21,793 nt of DNA from Nitrospiraceae bacterium (GTDB taxonomy: Bacteria > Nitrospirota > UBA9217): NCBI GenBank assembly GCA_003454665.1, contig DMKB01000340.1, positions 1-21,793 of the forward strand. Reading direction: 5' to 3'. The translations under genes and the position numbers were made by a program. Below are positions 7,086-14,741 of the stretch, piece by piece. The notes under the pieces are model-generated. The model did not search any database and had not been told where the DNA came from. It saw only the letters and a list, made by a program, of their open reading frames with translations. Every line of letters starts with the position of its first letter. Within the stretch, counting starts at the first letter, position 1.

Positions 7086-9689
7086 ATGCCCGACACGATT
7101 CTCCTTGTTGACGACGAAGATATGATACTCGACAGCCTCAGCGCTATCCTGGTTAATGAAGGATATCAGGTGGATTGTGCCCATGACGGCAACGAGGCCC
7201 TCGACATTCTCAAGCAGAAGCAGTATGACCTGGTCATCACCGATATCAGGATGCCCGGAATGGACGGGATGGAAATGGTGGAACGGCTCAGATCCATAGC
7301 GCCCCGCCCGAAGATCATGGTGATAACGGGATATGGCTCCCTGGACACGGCGGTCAAGGCGCAGCACCGGGGAGTCTGCGATTACATGATCAAGCCGATC
7401 GATATCCAGGGATTGAAGACCTCCATTCACCGCGCGCTGTACCCTGAAGAAAAGGTGAATGTATCTGAAACAAAGCCCCTTGAGAATAAACTGCGGGATT
7501 CGATAGAATATGTATCACTCCTTTCGGAATTTACGGCCAGCCTGAACGCGTCACTCGATGTCGGCGAGATCATGGACATCACCCTGGACCGTCTAAAAAA
7601 GATCGCCGAGACGGACGTTGCCTCGCTCTTTCTGTTCTCCCCCGTGGTCTGTGAACTGTATTATCTCAAAAACATAGACGAAATGCCGGTGCTCTCGGCG
7701 GGAAAAGGCATCAGCGCTTCGCTCGGTGAAGCAGCACGCTCGATGACCGGGCCGGTACTGGTCTCAGCGAGCGACGAGGAAGCCCCGGGCACCGGGGAGG
7801 GTTCGGCGCAGAGCCTGATACGCCAGGCAATGGCCGGCGACAAGATCCGCCACACGATCGTCATGCCGATAGTCGTCAAGGACCGGGTGATCGGCCTTGC
7901 CGATGTCTGCGTGTTTCGGGACCAATCGTTTTCCGACGTGGACCTCCAGATTATCAAGACCCTCGTCAACCAGGCCGCCCTTGCCCTGGCTAAGGCGCTC
8001 AGCTATCTCGAGATGGAAGAGCGCAGCAAGGAAATCAGCTATTTGTACAATATGAGCCTTCGGCTGAATCAGTCCTTGAAGATCAATGACTCCATCAAAG
8101 TGATCTGTGAGGGCGCCGTGGACATTACCGGCGCGGCAGGATCGCTCCTCCAAACATCACTCGAACCGGGCTCTATCAAGAATTTCATCTATCATAAGGA
8201 TCTCGGGTTTCACAAGGAGATGAAGCGGGGGTCCCAGAACTGGCTCATCCCGCAGACGGCGAGAAAAGAGGCCTTCTTCTCGAACGATCCGCTCATGGAT
8301 TCCCGGGTTAATTCGCTTGCCCTCTATTCCCTTGGCATCCGCAGCCTGGCCTATGTTCCGCTCATTTACGAGTGGGAGGACCTGGGTGGGCTCACGGTTT
8401 TCTACAAGACGGAAGACAAGACATTTGATGAACGGGACCTCAACCTTCTTCATCTGTACGCGCGGCATGCCTCGGAAGTTCTCCTGAATTCACAGCTCTT
8501 TGAAGCAATTAAAAAGTCGCGGGAAAGCATCATCAGCGAAAAGAATAAAATGGACATTGTCCTCCGCAACATGGCGGACGGTGTCGTGACCATAGCCCGG
8601 GACGGCAGAATTACCTATATCAACGATGCCATGCAGAGGATGCTCGGTGTGCGGGAAGAGGACGCCGTGGGCACGGTCTGCCGCGAGGTCTTTTCCCGGG
8701 AGCGCTGCCGCGCTGACTGCCCGATCATGAGTGACGAACTGCCCGCTGTTCAGCAATCCTTTGAGACGGAACTGAAAGACGGAGACAATGCTTCCATGCC
8801 CGCATACGTGACGCTCACACCCATCAAGGACAGCGAAGGAAACACCGACGGCTGGGTAAAGGTCGTCAAGAACATAGACCACATCAAGAAACTCGAACAG
8901 ATCAAGGACACCTTCTTTCACACGCTCGCCCATGACCTCCGCGCGCCGCTCTCTTCGCTCATGGGATTCATCGAGCTGCTCGGTCAGCGGAACTACACCC
9001 CGGAGAAGCAGAAGGGGTACCTCAAAATCATGCAGGACAGCGCGTCGGACATGGACGCGATCATCAACAATCTGATGGATGTCCACCGCAGCAGGACCAC
9101 CGGCATCAGCGTGAAACCGACGGACGTCGACATGAACGACCTGATGCAGTCAACGCTTCAGGAAATGGACGGTATGGCGAGAAACAAGGATGTTTCCCTC
9201 TCCCGTTCTGAAGCCGGCAATGCACTCACGGCACGGGTGGACTCATCCCTGATCAAACGGGTACTGAACAACCTTCTGAGCAACGCCATCAAGTATACGC
9301 CCGACGGCGGCAGTGTTCGGCTGTCGGCAAAACAAGTCTCCAACGGTCGGGGAGCGGCCGGAGCCACGCCACGAGACGGAGCAAAACACGGGGCAAAACA
9401 CGGGGCGGATACCGGCGCCGAAGGCACGGCGGATGCACCGTTCATAGAAATTTCCATAGAAGACAACGGAGCAGGAATCCCGGGAGAAGATATTGCCAGG
9501 GTATTTGACCAGTTTTACCAGGTCAGCCGGGCCGGCGATAGCGGAACAGTGGGTACCGGACTCGGCCTGGCCATAACCAAGGAGATTATCGAGGCCCACG
9601 GCGGCACCATATGGGCTGAATGCATACAAGGAGGAGGAACCAAGTTTACCTTCACGCTTCCGCTCGGGAATATGCACCCACTGCAGTGA
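7086..9689 (+). CDS. Hybrid histidine kinase REC-GAF-GAF-PAS-HisKA-HATPase
   Basis: The 867-residue soluble protein begins with a receiver (about 4-120, Asp53 in LVITDIRMP, Lys113 in MIKP). Two GAF-like domains follow (about 145-310 and 325-480), then a PAS domain (about 492-610), a HisKA domain with His616 in FFHTLAHDLRAPLSS, and a HATPase_c domain (about 730-865; N-box NNLLSNAIKYTPDGG, G1 DNGAGIPG, G2 GTGLGLAI). A receiver at the N-terminus makes it both a phosphate acceptor and a donor. The PAS contains Cys532, Cys541 and Cys545-Pro. A low-complexity Gly/Ala/His-rich insert (about 752-785) lies between the N and G1 boxes. The ATG at 7086 follows GGGGGAAAAG. It is the first gene after the sigma-54 promoter and probably feeds the single receivers downstream. 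Confidence 0.95.
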   Translation: MPDTILLVDDEDMILDSLSAILVNEGYQVDCAHDGNEALDILKQKQYDLVITDIRMPGMDGMEMVERLRSIAPRPKIMVITGYGSLDTAVKAQHRGVCDYMIKPIDIQGLKTSIHRALYPEEKVNVSETKPLENKLRDSIEYVSLLSEFTASLNASLDVGEIMDITLDRLKKIAETDVASLFLFSPVVCELYYLKNIDEMPVLSAGKGISASLGEAARSMTGPVLVSASDEEAPGTGEGSAQSLIRQAMAGDKIRHTIVMPIVVKDRVIGLADVCVFRDQSFSDVDLQIIKTLVNQAALALAKALSYLEMEERSKEISYLYNMSLRLNQSLKINDSIKVICEGAVDITGAAGSLLQTSLEPGSIKNFIYHKDLGFHKEMKRGSQNWLIPQTARKEAFFSNDPLMDSRVNSLALYSLGIRSLAYVPLIYEWEDLGGLTVFYKTEDKTFDERDLNLLHLYARHASEVLLNSQLFEAIKKSRESIISEKNKMDIVLRNMADGVVTIARDGRITYINDAMQRMLGVREEDAVGTVCREVFSRERCRADCPIMSDELPAVQQSFETELKDGDNASMPAYVTLTPIKDSEGNTDGWVKVVKNIDHIKKLEQIKDTFFHTLAHDLRAPLSSLMGFIELLGQRNYTPEKQKGYLKIMQDSASDMDAIINNLMDVHRSRTTGISVKPTDVDMNDLMQSTLQEMDGMARNKDVSLSRSEAGNALTARVDSSLIKRVLNNLLSNAIKYTPDGGSVRLSAKQVSNGRGAAGATPRDGAKHGAKHGADTGAEGTADAPFIEISIEDNGAGIPGEDIARVFDQFYQVSRAGDSGTVGTGLGLAITKEIIEAHGGTIWAECIQGGGTKFTFTLPLGNMHPLQ

Positions 9690-9786
9690 AAGGGGCCCGA
9701 CGGCGCCGAGCCGGTGTGCGCGTCGGCCGCGCTTGTGACGTGTTTGATACCATCATGATGGACGACAAAGTGACAGGGAGAAGCGA

Positions 9787-10194
9787 ATGAAAACAATACT
9801 GCTCGTCGACGACGAACTGGAGAACCTGAGAAGTCTCGGGGAGATTCTGAACCGGTTCGGGTACAAGGTCATAGCCAAGCCCGATGGCCGGTCCGCACTG
9901 TCCGTCGTCGGTGAGGGAACACCGGTGGACCTCGTCATCACCGACTACCGGATGCCCGTGATGGACGGCCTTGAGTTTGTCACGTCGTTGAAACAGGTAA
10001 CGCCGTCGGTTCCCGTCATTATGCTCACGGCGTACGGAGCAGTCGAAACATACTTGAAGTCGCTCAGCCTCGGCGTGTTTGAATACGTGAACAAACCCGT
10101 GAAAGCCAAGGAACTGGGGCGGATCGTGAAAGCAGCTCTCGACGGGTCCGGGGATGGCCATTCTCCCACCGGGTCGGCACTATCCTCGGCATGA
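9787..10194 (+). CDS. Single-domain response regulator (CheY-like receiver)
   Basis: The 135-residue protein is one receiver domain plus a short Gly/Ser-rich tail. All key residues are present: the acidic pair in LLVDDE, phospho-acceptor Asp53 in LVITDYRMPVMDG, Thr81 in MLTAYG and Lys103 in VNKP. With no output domain it must act by protein contact, either as a phosphorelay shuttle or on a motor-like target. GGGAGAAG sits a few bases before the ATG at 9787. It follows the hybrid kinase by 97 bases, so that kinase (His616) is the likely donor. Its sequence is closer to relay-type receivers than to the CheY at 15814. Confidence 0.9.
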   Translation: MKTILLVDDELENLRSLGEILNRFGYKVIAKPDGRSALSVVGEGTPVDLVITDYRMPVMDGLEFVTSLKQVTPSVPVIMLTAYGAVETYLKSLSLGVFEYVNKPVKAKELGRIVKAALDGSGDGHSPTGSALSSA

Positions 10195-10258
10195 AGACGA
10201 TAACGCCTTTGTAACATGACGGTTTCAAAAGCTCTATGAAGACTGAGAGGAAAATATG

Positions 10259-10440
10259 AAACCACAGATATACACAGAGGAACACCGTTGGTACATGGCC
10301 GACGGGGTGTGAACGTCAAAATGACAAAGCTCAAAGTTCAAATGAATGCCAAAGAAGCAATGTTTAAAAGGAACTCGACTTCTGGATTAATTGTCATTTG
10401 AACTTTGGGATTTCTCGTTATCTCTGTGACCTCTGTGGTT
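10259..10440. repeat. Compound inverted repeat between two receiver genes
   Basis: Two nested inverted pairs fill most of this 276-base gap. The outer arms (ACCACAGA...ACACAGAG at 10261-10279, and its inverse at 10422-10440) are imperfect. The inner arms are a perfect 14-bp pair, CAAAGTTCAAATGA at 10332-10345 and its complement at 10394-10407. The inner word belongs to the 7-bp-periodic repeat style seen elsewhere in the window. No T-run follows, so this is an interspersed palindromic element and not an obvious terminator. I see no gene in 10195-10470. Confidence 0.7.
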
Positions 10441-10470
10441 AAGTTTGACATTACGATTAGGAGGGAACCA

Positions 10471-10884
10471 ATGAAAACGCTGCTGGTACTGGAGGAAGAT
10501 CAGGAAGGAAGAAAGGCCCTTGCCAAAGTGTTGAAGAAACAGGGATACGGCGTGCTGCAGGCCCGTGACGCGTCGGCGGCGCTCGAGCACATCGATTCCC
10601 GCCAGGTCGATCTGGTGCTGGCCGGCGCCACGAACCATGACCGGTCAGAATTTTTAGCTGATCTCCGGGGGGAGAGGCCCCTGCTTCCCGTGGTTTTTCT
10701 GACGGACTACTGCGAGCCGGAATCACGGCTGAGGGGTTTTCGCTACGGGCCGTTTTGTATGTCCCGGCGGCTCCATTTTTATATCAACATGCGGCCCATA
10801 GGATTGCACGAACTCACCTTCCTGATCAGGATGGTACTGGGCAGGAGAATACGGGGTCGCCGTGAGGATCTTGTCGCAGCGTAG
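10471..10884 (+). CDS. Degenerate receiver-domain protein (pseudo-receiver)
   Basis: The 137-residue protein starts like a receiver (MKTLLVLEEDQEGRKAL, then VLKKQGYGVLQARDASAALEHI) but lacks the key residues. In the stretch DLVLAGATNHD the phospho-acceptor position is Gly52 instead of Asp, and the conserved Lys is replaced by Arg in NMRP. The acidic pair survives as Glu-Glu. The fold is probably intact, because hydrophobic strands and the LTDY stretch (78-80) are kept, but phosphorylation is not expected. The ATG at 10471 has a strong GGAGGGA just upstream; an open frame extends to 10405 but without support. It sits between an intact receiver and cheW, so it may be a phosphorylation-independent adaptor. 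That role is inference. Confidence 0.8.
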   Translation: MKTLLVLEEDQEGRKALAKVLKKQGYGVLQARDASAALEHIDSRQVDLVLAGATNHDRSEFLADLRGERPLLPVVFLTDYCEPESRLRGFRYGPFCMSRRLHFYINMRPIGLHELTFLIRMVLGRRIRGRREDLVAA

Positions 10885-10914
10885 ATGAAAAACCGGACAT
10901 GCGAGGGTTAACGT

Positions 10915-11421
10915 ATGAATAAAAAGAACCAGGTTGTGAGTTTTCGCATCGGGAACGAGCTCTTTGGCGTGTACATCGATGTCGTCCAGGAAATCGTAAG
11001 GGTTCCGGAGATTACGCCCGTTCCGGAGATGCCCGACTTCGTCGAGGGTGTTATCAACCTTCGGGGAAAGATCGTTTCCACGGTGGAGTTGGGGAAGAAA
11101 CTCAAGATCGACAGTTCGGGCCAGAGCAGGTCCAGCCGGATTTTGATCGTTGATATCGAGCGGAAAACCGTCGGGCTTCTGGTGGACGCCGTAACGGAGA
11201 TTCTCCGGGTTCCGCCTGAATCCATCGAGCCGACTCCCGACATCGCAACGGCCGTGGGCGCCGAATACATTATGGGGGTGGGCAAGCTTACGGATAAGCT
11301 GATCATCCTTCTCGATCTCAAAAACATTTTGAAGGCCGACGAGATTCGTAAGTTGTCGAGTGATGAGCGGGCCGATGAGCCGATGGGTGCGCCGCCGGGC
11401 GGCTCGCTCGCTGCCGCCTGA
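10915..11421 (+). CDS. cheW: Chemotaxis coupling protein CheW
   Basis: The 168-residue protein is a single CheW domain (about 5-145). It has the expected two SH3-like halves, the VEGVINLRGKIV stretch (about 43-54), VGLLVDAV and a C-terminal LIILLDLKNIL strand. CheW bridges chemoreceptor tips to the CheA P5 domain at the inner membrane array. The last 25 residues are a poorly conserved, Gly/Ala/Pro-rich tail. The ATG at 10915 follows GCGAGGG. The 30-base gap after the degenerate receiver suggests co-transcription, and cheR and cheA follow on the same strand. Confidence 0.96.
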   Translation: MNKKNQVVSFRIGNELFGVYIDVVQEIVRVPEITPVPEMPDFVEGVINLRGKIVSTVELGKKLKIDSSGQSRSSRILIVDIERKTVGLLVDAVTEILRVPPESIEPTPDIATAVGAEYIMGVGKLTDKLIILLDLKNILKADEIRKLSSDERADEPMGAPPGGSLAAA

Positions 11422-11588
11422 GGAACGGGACCCGTGCCACCGGGAAGGGACGGAGCGCGGCAGGGGCGGCATGAGCGGTGTTGTTATCACGAAAGGCCAG
11501 CGGGGTATGCGCGATGAATACAGCCATAGGGGCGCTCTCTGGAATGCCCGCACCGTCGGTGAGCAGAACGGCAATAAAGGATTACACT

Positions 11589-12428
11589 GTGGATCCCATG
11601 ATTCTTACTGATGACGAATTCAGACTTTTTTCACAGCTCATTTATGACGAGAGCGGTATTTCCCTCAAGGAAGCGAAGCGGGACTTTCTGCAGGCACGGC
11701 TGCAAAAAAGGGCAGCCATGAACCAGCTCAGCAGTTTTTACCGGTATTATAAACTCGTTACGGACCGGGCGCAGGGTCAACGGGAACTTATGGATTTGAT
11801 GGACAGCCTTACGATCAACGAAACCTCATTTTTCCGGATCAAGCCGCAGTTTGACCTGTTGGCGAACTACGTTATCCCGGAGTTGAAGAAGAAAAAAAAC
11901 AACAGCAAAAAACTCCGGTTCTGGAGCGCCGGCTGTTCCAAGGGGCAGGAGGCCTATTCCATAGCCATGAGTCTTTTGCAGCATCTCGAGCTCCCGAACG
12001 CCTGGGATATCAGGATCGTCGCTTCAGACATAAGCCTGAAAGCGCTCGAGCGGGCACAGGAAGGCCTGTATCATGAATTCGAAGTGGACGTCGTCAAACC
12101 CCGGTGGCGTGAAAGGCACTTTACCCGAAAGAATGAAAGCTATCAGATCAAGCCGCACGTGCAACGACTGGTCGTCTTTGATTATCACAACCTGAAGCAT
12201 GAAAACGGCATGAAGGGGCTGGATGCGATATTCTGCAGGAACGTAATGATCTATTTCGACGAGCATGAGCAGCGCAGGCTTATTGAGAAGTTTCATGCAA
12301 GCCTGGCCGACGGCGGGTACCTCTTCCTCGGTCATACCGAGAGCCTCCAGGGGCTGTCGGATAAATTCCAGTTCATTTACCGCAATAAAGGCGCGGTGTA
12401 CCAGAAGCGGGGACCGGAAATCGATTGA
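11589..12428 (+). CDS. cheR: Chemoreceptor glutamate methyltransferase CheR
   Basis: The 279-residue protein methylates receptor glutamates using S-adenosylmethionine and so sets adaptation with CheB. It has the N-terminal helical CheR domain (about 5-60), NETSFFR (87-93), the SAM-binding loop SAGCSKGQEAYSIAM (113-127), Asp147 in ASDIS, and FCRNVMIYF (225-233). I chose a GTG start at 11589 because AAAGGA (11576-11581) lies 7 bases upstream, and because CheR homologs begin close to the TDDEF segment. An ATG at 11598 or longer forms from 11514 are possible. There is no C-terminal tetratricopeptide extension. No receptor with methylation helices is encoded in the window. Confidence 0.94.
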   Translation: MDPMILTDDEFRLFSQLIYDESGISLKEAKRDFLQARLQKRAAMNQLSSFYRYYKLVTDRAQGQRELMDLMDSLTINETSFFRIKPQFDLLANYVIPELKKKKNNSKKLRFWSAGCSKGQEAYSIAMSLLQHLELPNAWDIRIVASDISLKALERAQEGLYHEFEVDVVKPRWRERHFTRKNESYQIKPHVQRLVVFDYHNLKHENGMKGLDAIFCRNVMIYFDEHEQRRLIEKFHASLADGGYLFLGHTESLQGLSDKFQFIYRNKGAVYQKRGPEID

Positions 12429-12458
12429 GCCGGGACAAGTGGGCGGCAGAGGTATGGT

Positions 12459-14441
12459 ATGGATGAGTATACATTCACCGAACAGGAACTGGCCGAGCTG
12501 AAGGATGTGTTCTTCAACGAAGCCTCCGAGATTCTTCAATCACTGAATCAGGAAGTCCTTGATCTTGAGTCGGGCGGAGACCGCGACGAATCGCTCAAGA
12601 ACATTCAACGCTACCTCCATACCTTCAAAGGCAACTCGCGCGCCCTCGGGTTTACCTGCCTGAACACCCTGAGCCACAAGTCCGAGGACCTTCTGCGGAC
12701 CGTTCATGACGACTCACTTGACGTTGACCGGGGGCTGATCGACCTGCTTTTCGCAATCAATGACAACCTCCAACTCACCGTGGACGGGTACCGCACTGAT
12801 GTGCCGGTATCGGTCGATGGCCGGCTTTTTGAGCGCATCGAGGCCTATTTGTCCACGACCGGCAATAATGGCAGCGCCGGCAAGCATCCTGGGCCGCCGC
12901 CCCCGTCGGTGTCGAAGGACAACGGCGCCGGTGTCTATGATATCTTCGTCGCCTTCAATAAAAAATGCAAAAAAAAGTCGTCGGGCGTTCGCAAGATCCT
13001 GAAAAAGATTGCGGCCCACGGCAATGTTCTCGACATTCTGCCACGCATAGACTCGAGTGAAATCGAGGAGGCGGACCGCTTCACGATCCTCTTCGGATCA
13101 GCCGATCCCTCGGCGCTGCCGGAACAGCTTCTTGCCATTCCAAGCATCGTGGAGACCGTTGAGATCAAGAAGCACGAGAGCGAAGCGACCGGGCAGCCTG
13201 CGCCGGTGAACGCGGGTCCGGCGGTTCAGCGTGAGCAGGCCCAGATGCTCCGGGTCGAGGCCCAGCGCGTCGACAAGATCCTGAACCTTGTCGGCGAACT
13301 GGTTATCGGGCGTTCTATCGTCGGGCAGGTCGTCTCTGAAATCGAAGACCAGTTTAAAAAGGAAGGATTTACCAAGAAACTGAGCGAAGCCGACGCCTTC
13401 ATGGAGAAGACCCTTTCGCAGCTCCAGAAGAACGTCATGAAGATACGGATGCTGCCGATCTCCCAGGTGTTCCGGAAGTTCCCGCGCGTTGTCCGCGATC
13501 TCTCTGTCGAAAAGGACAAGGAAGTCGAGCTGGTGATGCAAGGGGAGAAAACGGAGCTCGACAAGAGCCTCCTCGACGCCATCGGCGAACCGCTGATCCA
13601 TCTGGTCCGGAACGCCGTAGACCACGGCATCGAATCCCCCGAGGAGCGGCAGCGGCTCGGAAAACCGAGGACAGGCACGATTACCCTCAAGGCATCGCAC
13701 GACGGCAACCAGATCGTCATCGACGTCAAAGACGACGGCGCGGGGTTCGACCCGGCGAAGTTCAGGGAATCGGCCGTGGCAAAGGGCATCAAGACGCGCG
13801 AGGAGGCGGACCGCCTCTCCGACGGGGACGCCATGGACCTCATATTCCTGTCGGGATTCAGCACCGCCGATGTGGTGACGGACATTTCCGGCCGGGGCTA
13901 CGGCATGGACATTGTCCGGACGACGGTGGAGGCGCTCAAAGGCAGGATACAGGTACGCTCGCAACCCGGGGAAGGGAGCGTCTTCACCCTCAGGCTGCCG
14001 CTGACTCTCGCCATCATCAGGGCAATGCTGTTCTGGGCGGGGAACAAGCTCTTTGCCCTTCCCATGTCCTCGATAGAAAAAATTACCCGTGTCAAGGACA
14101 GCACGATCCAGACGGTCAGCGGCAAGAGGGTCCTGCGGTTCCGGGAAAAAGTCATCAGCCTGATCGCCCTGGACGAGTCGCTCGACCTGCGGGGAAGTAA
14201 CAACGGCAGCAGGCCGAAAAAGTTCGTAATCGTTGTCGGTCTTGCCGACAAGCTTTACGGTTTTCTCGTGGACCGGCTCGTCGGGCAGCAGGAACTGGTC
14301 ATCAAGGTCCTGGACAACCACTGGGGCACGGTCAACTGTTCGTCCGGCGCATCGATACAGGGGGACGGGAGGGTCGTCCTCATCCTCGATGCCGCCGCGC
14401 TGGTTACCCGGGAAATTCAGCGAGAGGCCCAGAAAGCGTAA
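12459..14441 (+). CDS. cheA: Chemotaxis histidine kinase CheA
   Basis: The 660-residue kinase has all CheA domains. P1 (about 1-110) has phosphorylated His54 in LHTFKGNSRALGF. A ferredoxin-like P2 region (about 160-237) follows, flanked by Pro/Gly-rich linkers. P3 is the dimerisation helix pair (about 262-340, LNLVGELVIGRS). P4 is the ATPase (about 345-510; N-box LVRNAVDHG, G1 DDGAGFD, G2 GRGYGMDIV). P5 is CheW-like (about 515-655). It should phosphorylate CheY (15814) and CheB (14742) under receptor control. The ATG at 12459 follows AGAGG by 6 bases, and cheR ends 30 bases upstream. A 300-base repeat array separates it from cheB. A long antisense frame over this gene is a codon-composition artefact. 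Confidence 0.97.
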   Translation: MDEYTFTEQELAELKDVFFNEASEILQSLNQEVLDLESGGDRDESLKNIQRYLHTFKGNSRALGFTCLNTLSHKSEDLLRTVHDDSLDVDRGLIDLLFAINDNLQLTVDGYRTDVPVSVDGRLFERIEAYLSTTGNNGSAGKHPGPPPPSVSKDNGAGVYDIFVAFNKKCKKKSSGVRKILKKIAAHGNVLDILPRIDSSEIEEADRFTILFGSADPSALPEQLLAIPSIVETVEIKKHESEATGQPAPVNAGPAVQREQAQMLRVEAQRVDKILNLVGELVIGRSIVGQVVSEIEDQFKKEGFTKKLSEADAFMEKTLSQLQKNVMKIRMLPISQVFRKFPRVVRDLSVEKDKEVELVMQGEKTELDKSLLDAIGEPLIHLVRNAVDHGIESPEERQRLGKPRTGTITLKASHDGNQIVIDVKDDGAGFDPAKFRESAVAKGIKTREEADRLSDGDAMDLIFLSGFSTADVVTDISGRGYGMDIVRTTVEALKGRIQVRSQPGEGSVFTLRLPLTLAIIRAMLFWAGNKLFALPMSSIEKITRVKDSTIQTVSGKRVLRFREKVISLIALDESLDLRGSNNGSRPKKFVIVVGLADKLYGFLVDRLVGQQELVIKVLDNHWGTVNCSSGASIQGDGRVVLILDAAALVTREIQREAQKA

Positions 14442-14444
14442 GGC

Positions 14445-14738
14445 GTGAGGAGTCAGGAGCCAGGAGACGGTAAACGGGAGACAGAATGCCGTCATCAGTC
14501 ATCTGGTATCAGGCATCTAACATCAGGTATCAGGTATCTGACATCCGGAATCGGGCATCAGGAGCCAGGAGCCAGAAAGCAGTAGACAGCAAACAGGAGA
14601 TAGTATACAGTAGCAGCAAGTAGTCAGTAGTCAGGAGCCAGGAGACTGCAAACAGCAGACAGTAAACAGGAAACAGAAGACAGGCATCCGGCATCTGGGA
14701 TCGGGTATCTGAAATCTGGCATCTATCATCCGAAAGTC
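14445..14738 (+). repeat. Array of about 42 degenerate 7-bp repeats between cheA and cheB
   Basis: Almost the entire cheA-cheB spacer reads as consecutive heptamers with a recurring CAG core. Examples are GTCAGGA, ATCAGGT, GACAGCA, GGAGCCA and GGCATCT. The 7-base register holds from 14445 to 14738 with one phase change near 14613, and neighbouring units are more alike than distant ones. The array ends 3 bases before the cheB ATG, so cheB lacks a clear ribosome-binding site apart from a weak GAAAG in the last unit. It is not a CRISPR, because there are no separate repeats and spacers. I see no gene in it. Confidence 0.85.
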
Positions 14739-14741
14739 ATT

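Noticed and set aside
9698..9726. GC-rich hairpin after the hybrid kinase as an intrinsic terminator
   Set aside because: The stem CGACGGCGC/GCGCGTCG is plausible but no T-run follows, and the next gene is likely co-transcribed.
11514..11588. Longer N-terminus for CheR from the ATG at 11514
   Set aside because: The extra 25 residues match nothing in CheR, and the GTG at 11589 has a well-spaced AAAGGA. Not fully excluded.
13098..14495. Long minus-strand open frame opposite cheA
   Set aside because: It has no family resemblance, its composition is that of a complement of a GC-rich coding frame, and cheA beneath it is unmistakable.
14445..14738. CRISPR array between cheA and cheB
   Set aside because: The period is 7 bases with no repeat-spacer alternation and no cas genes nearby.
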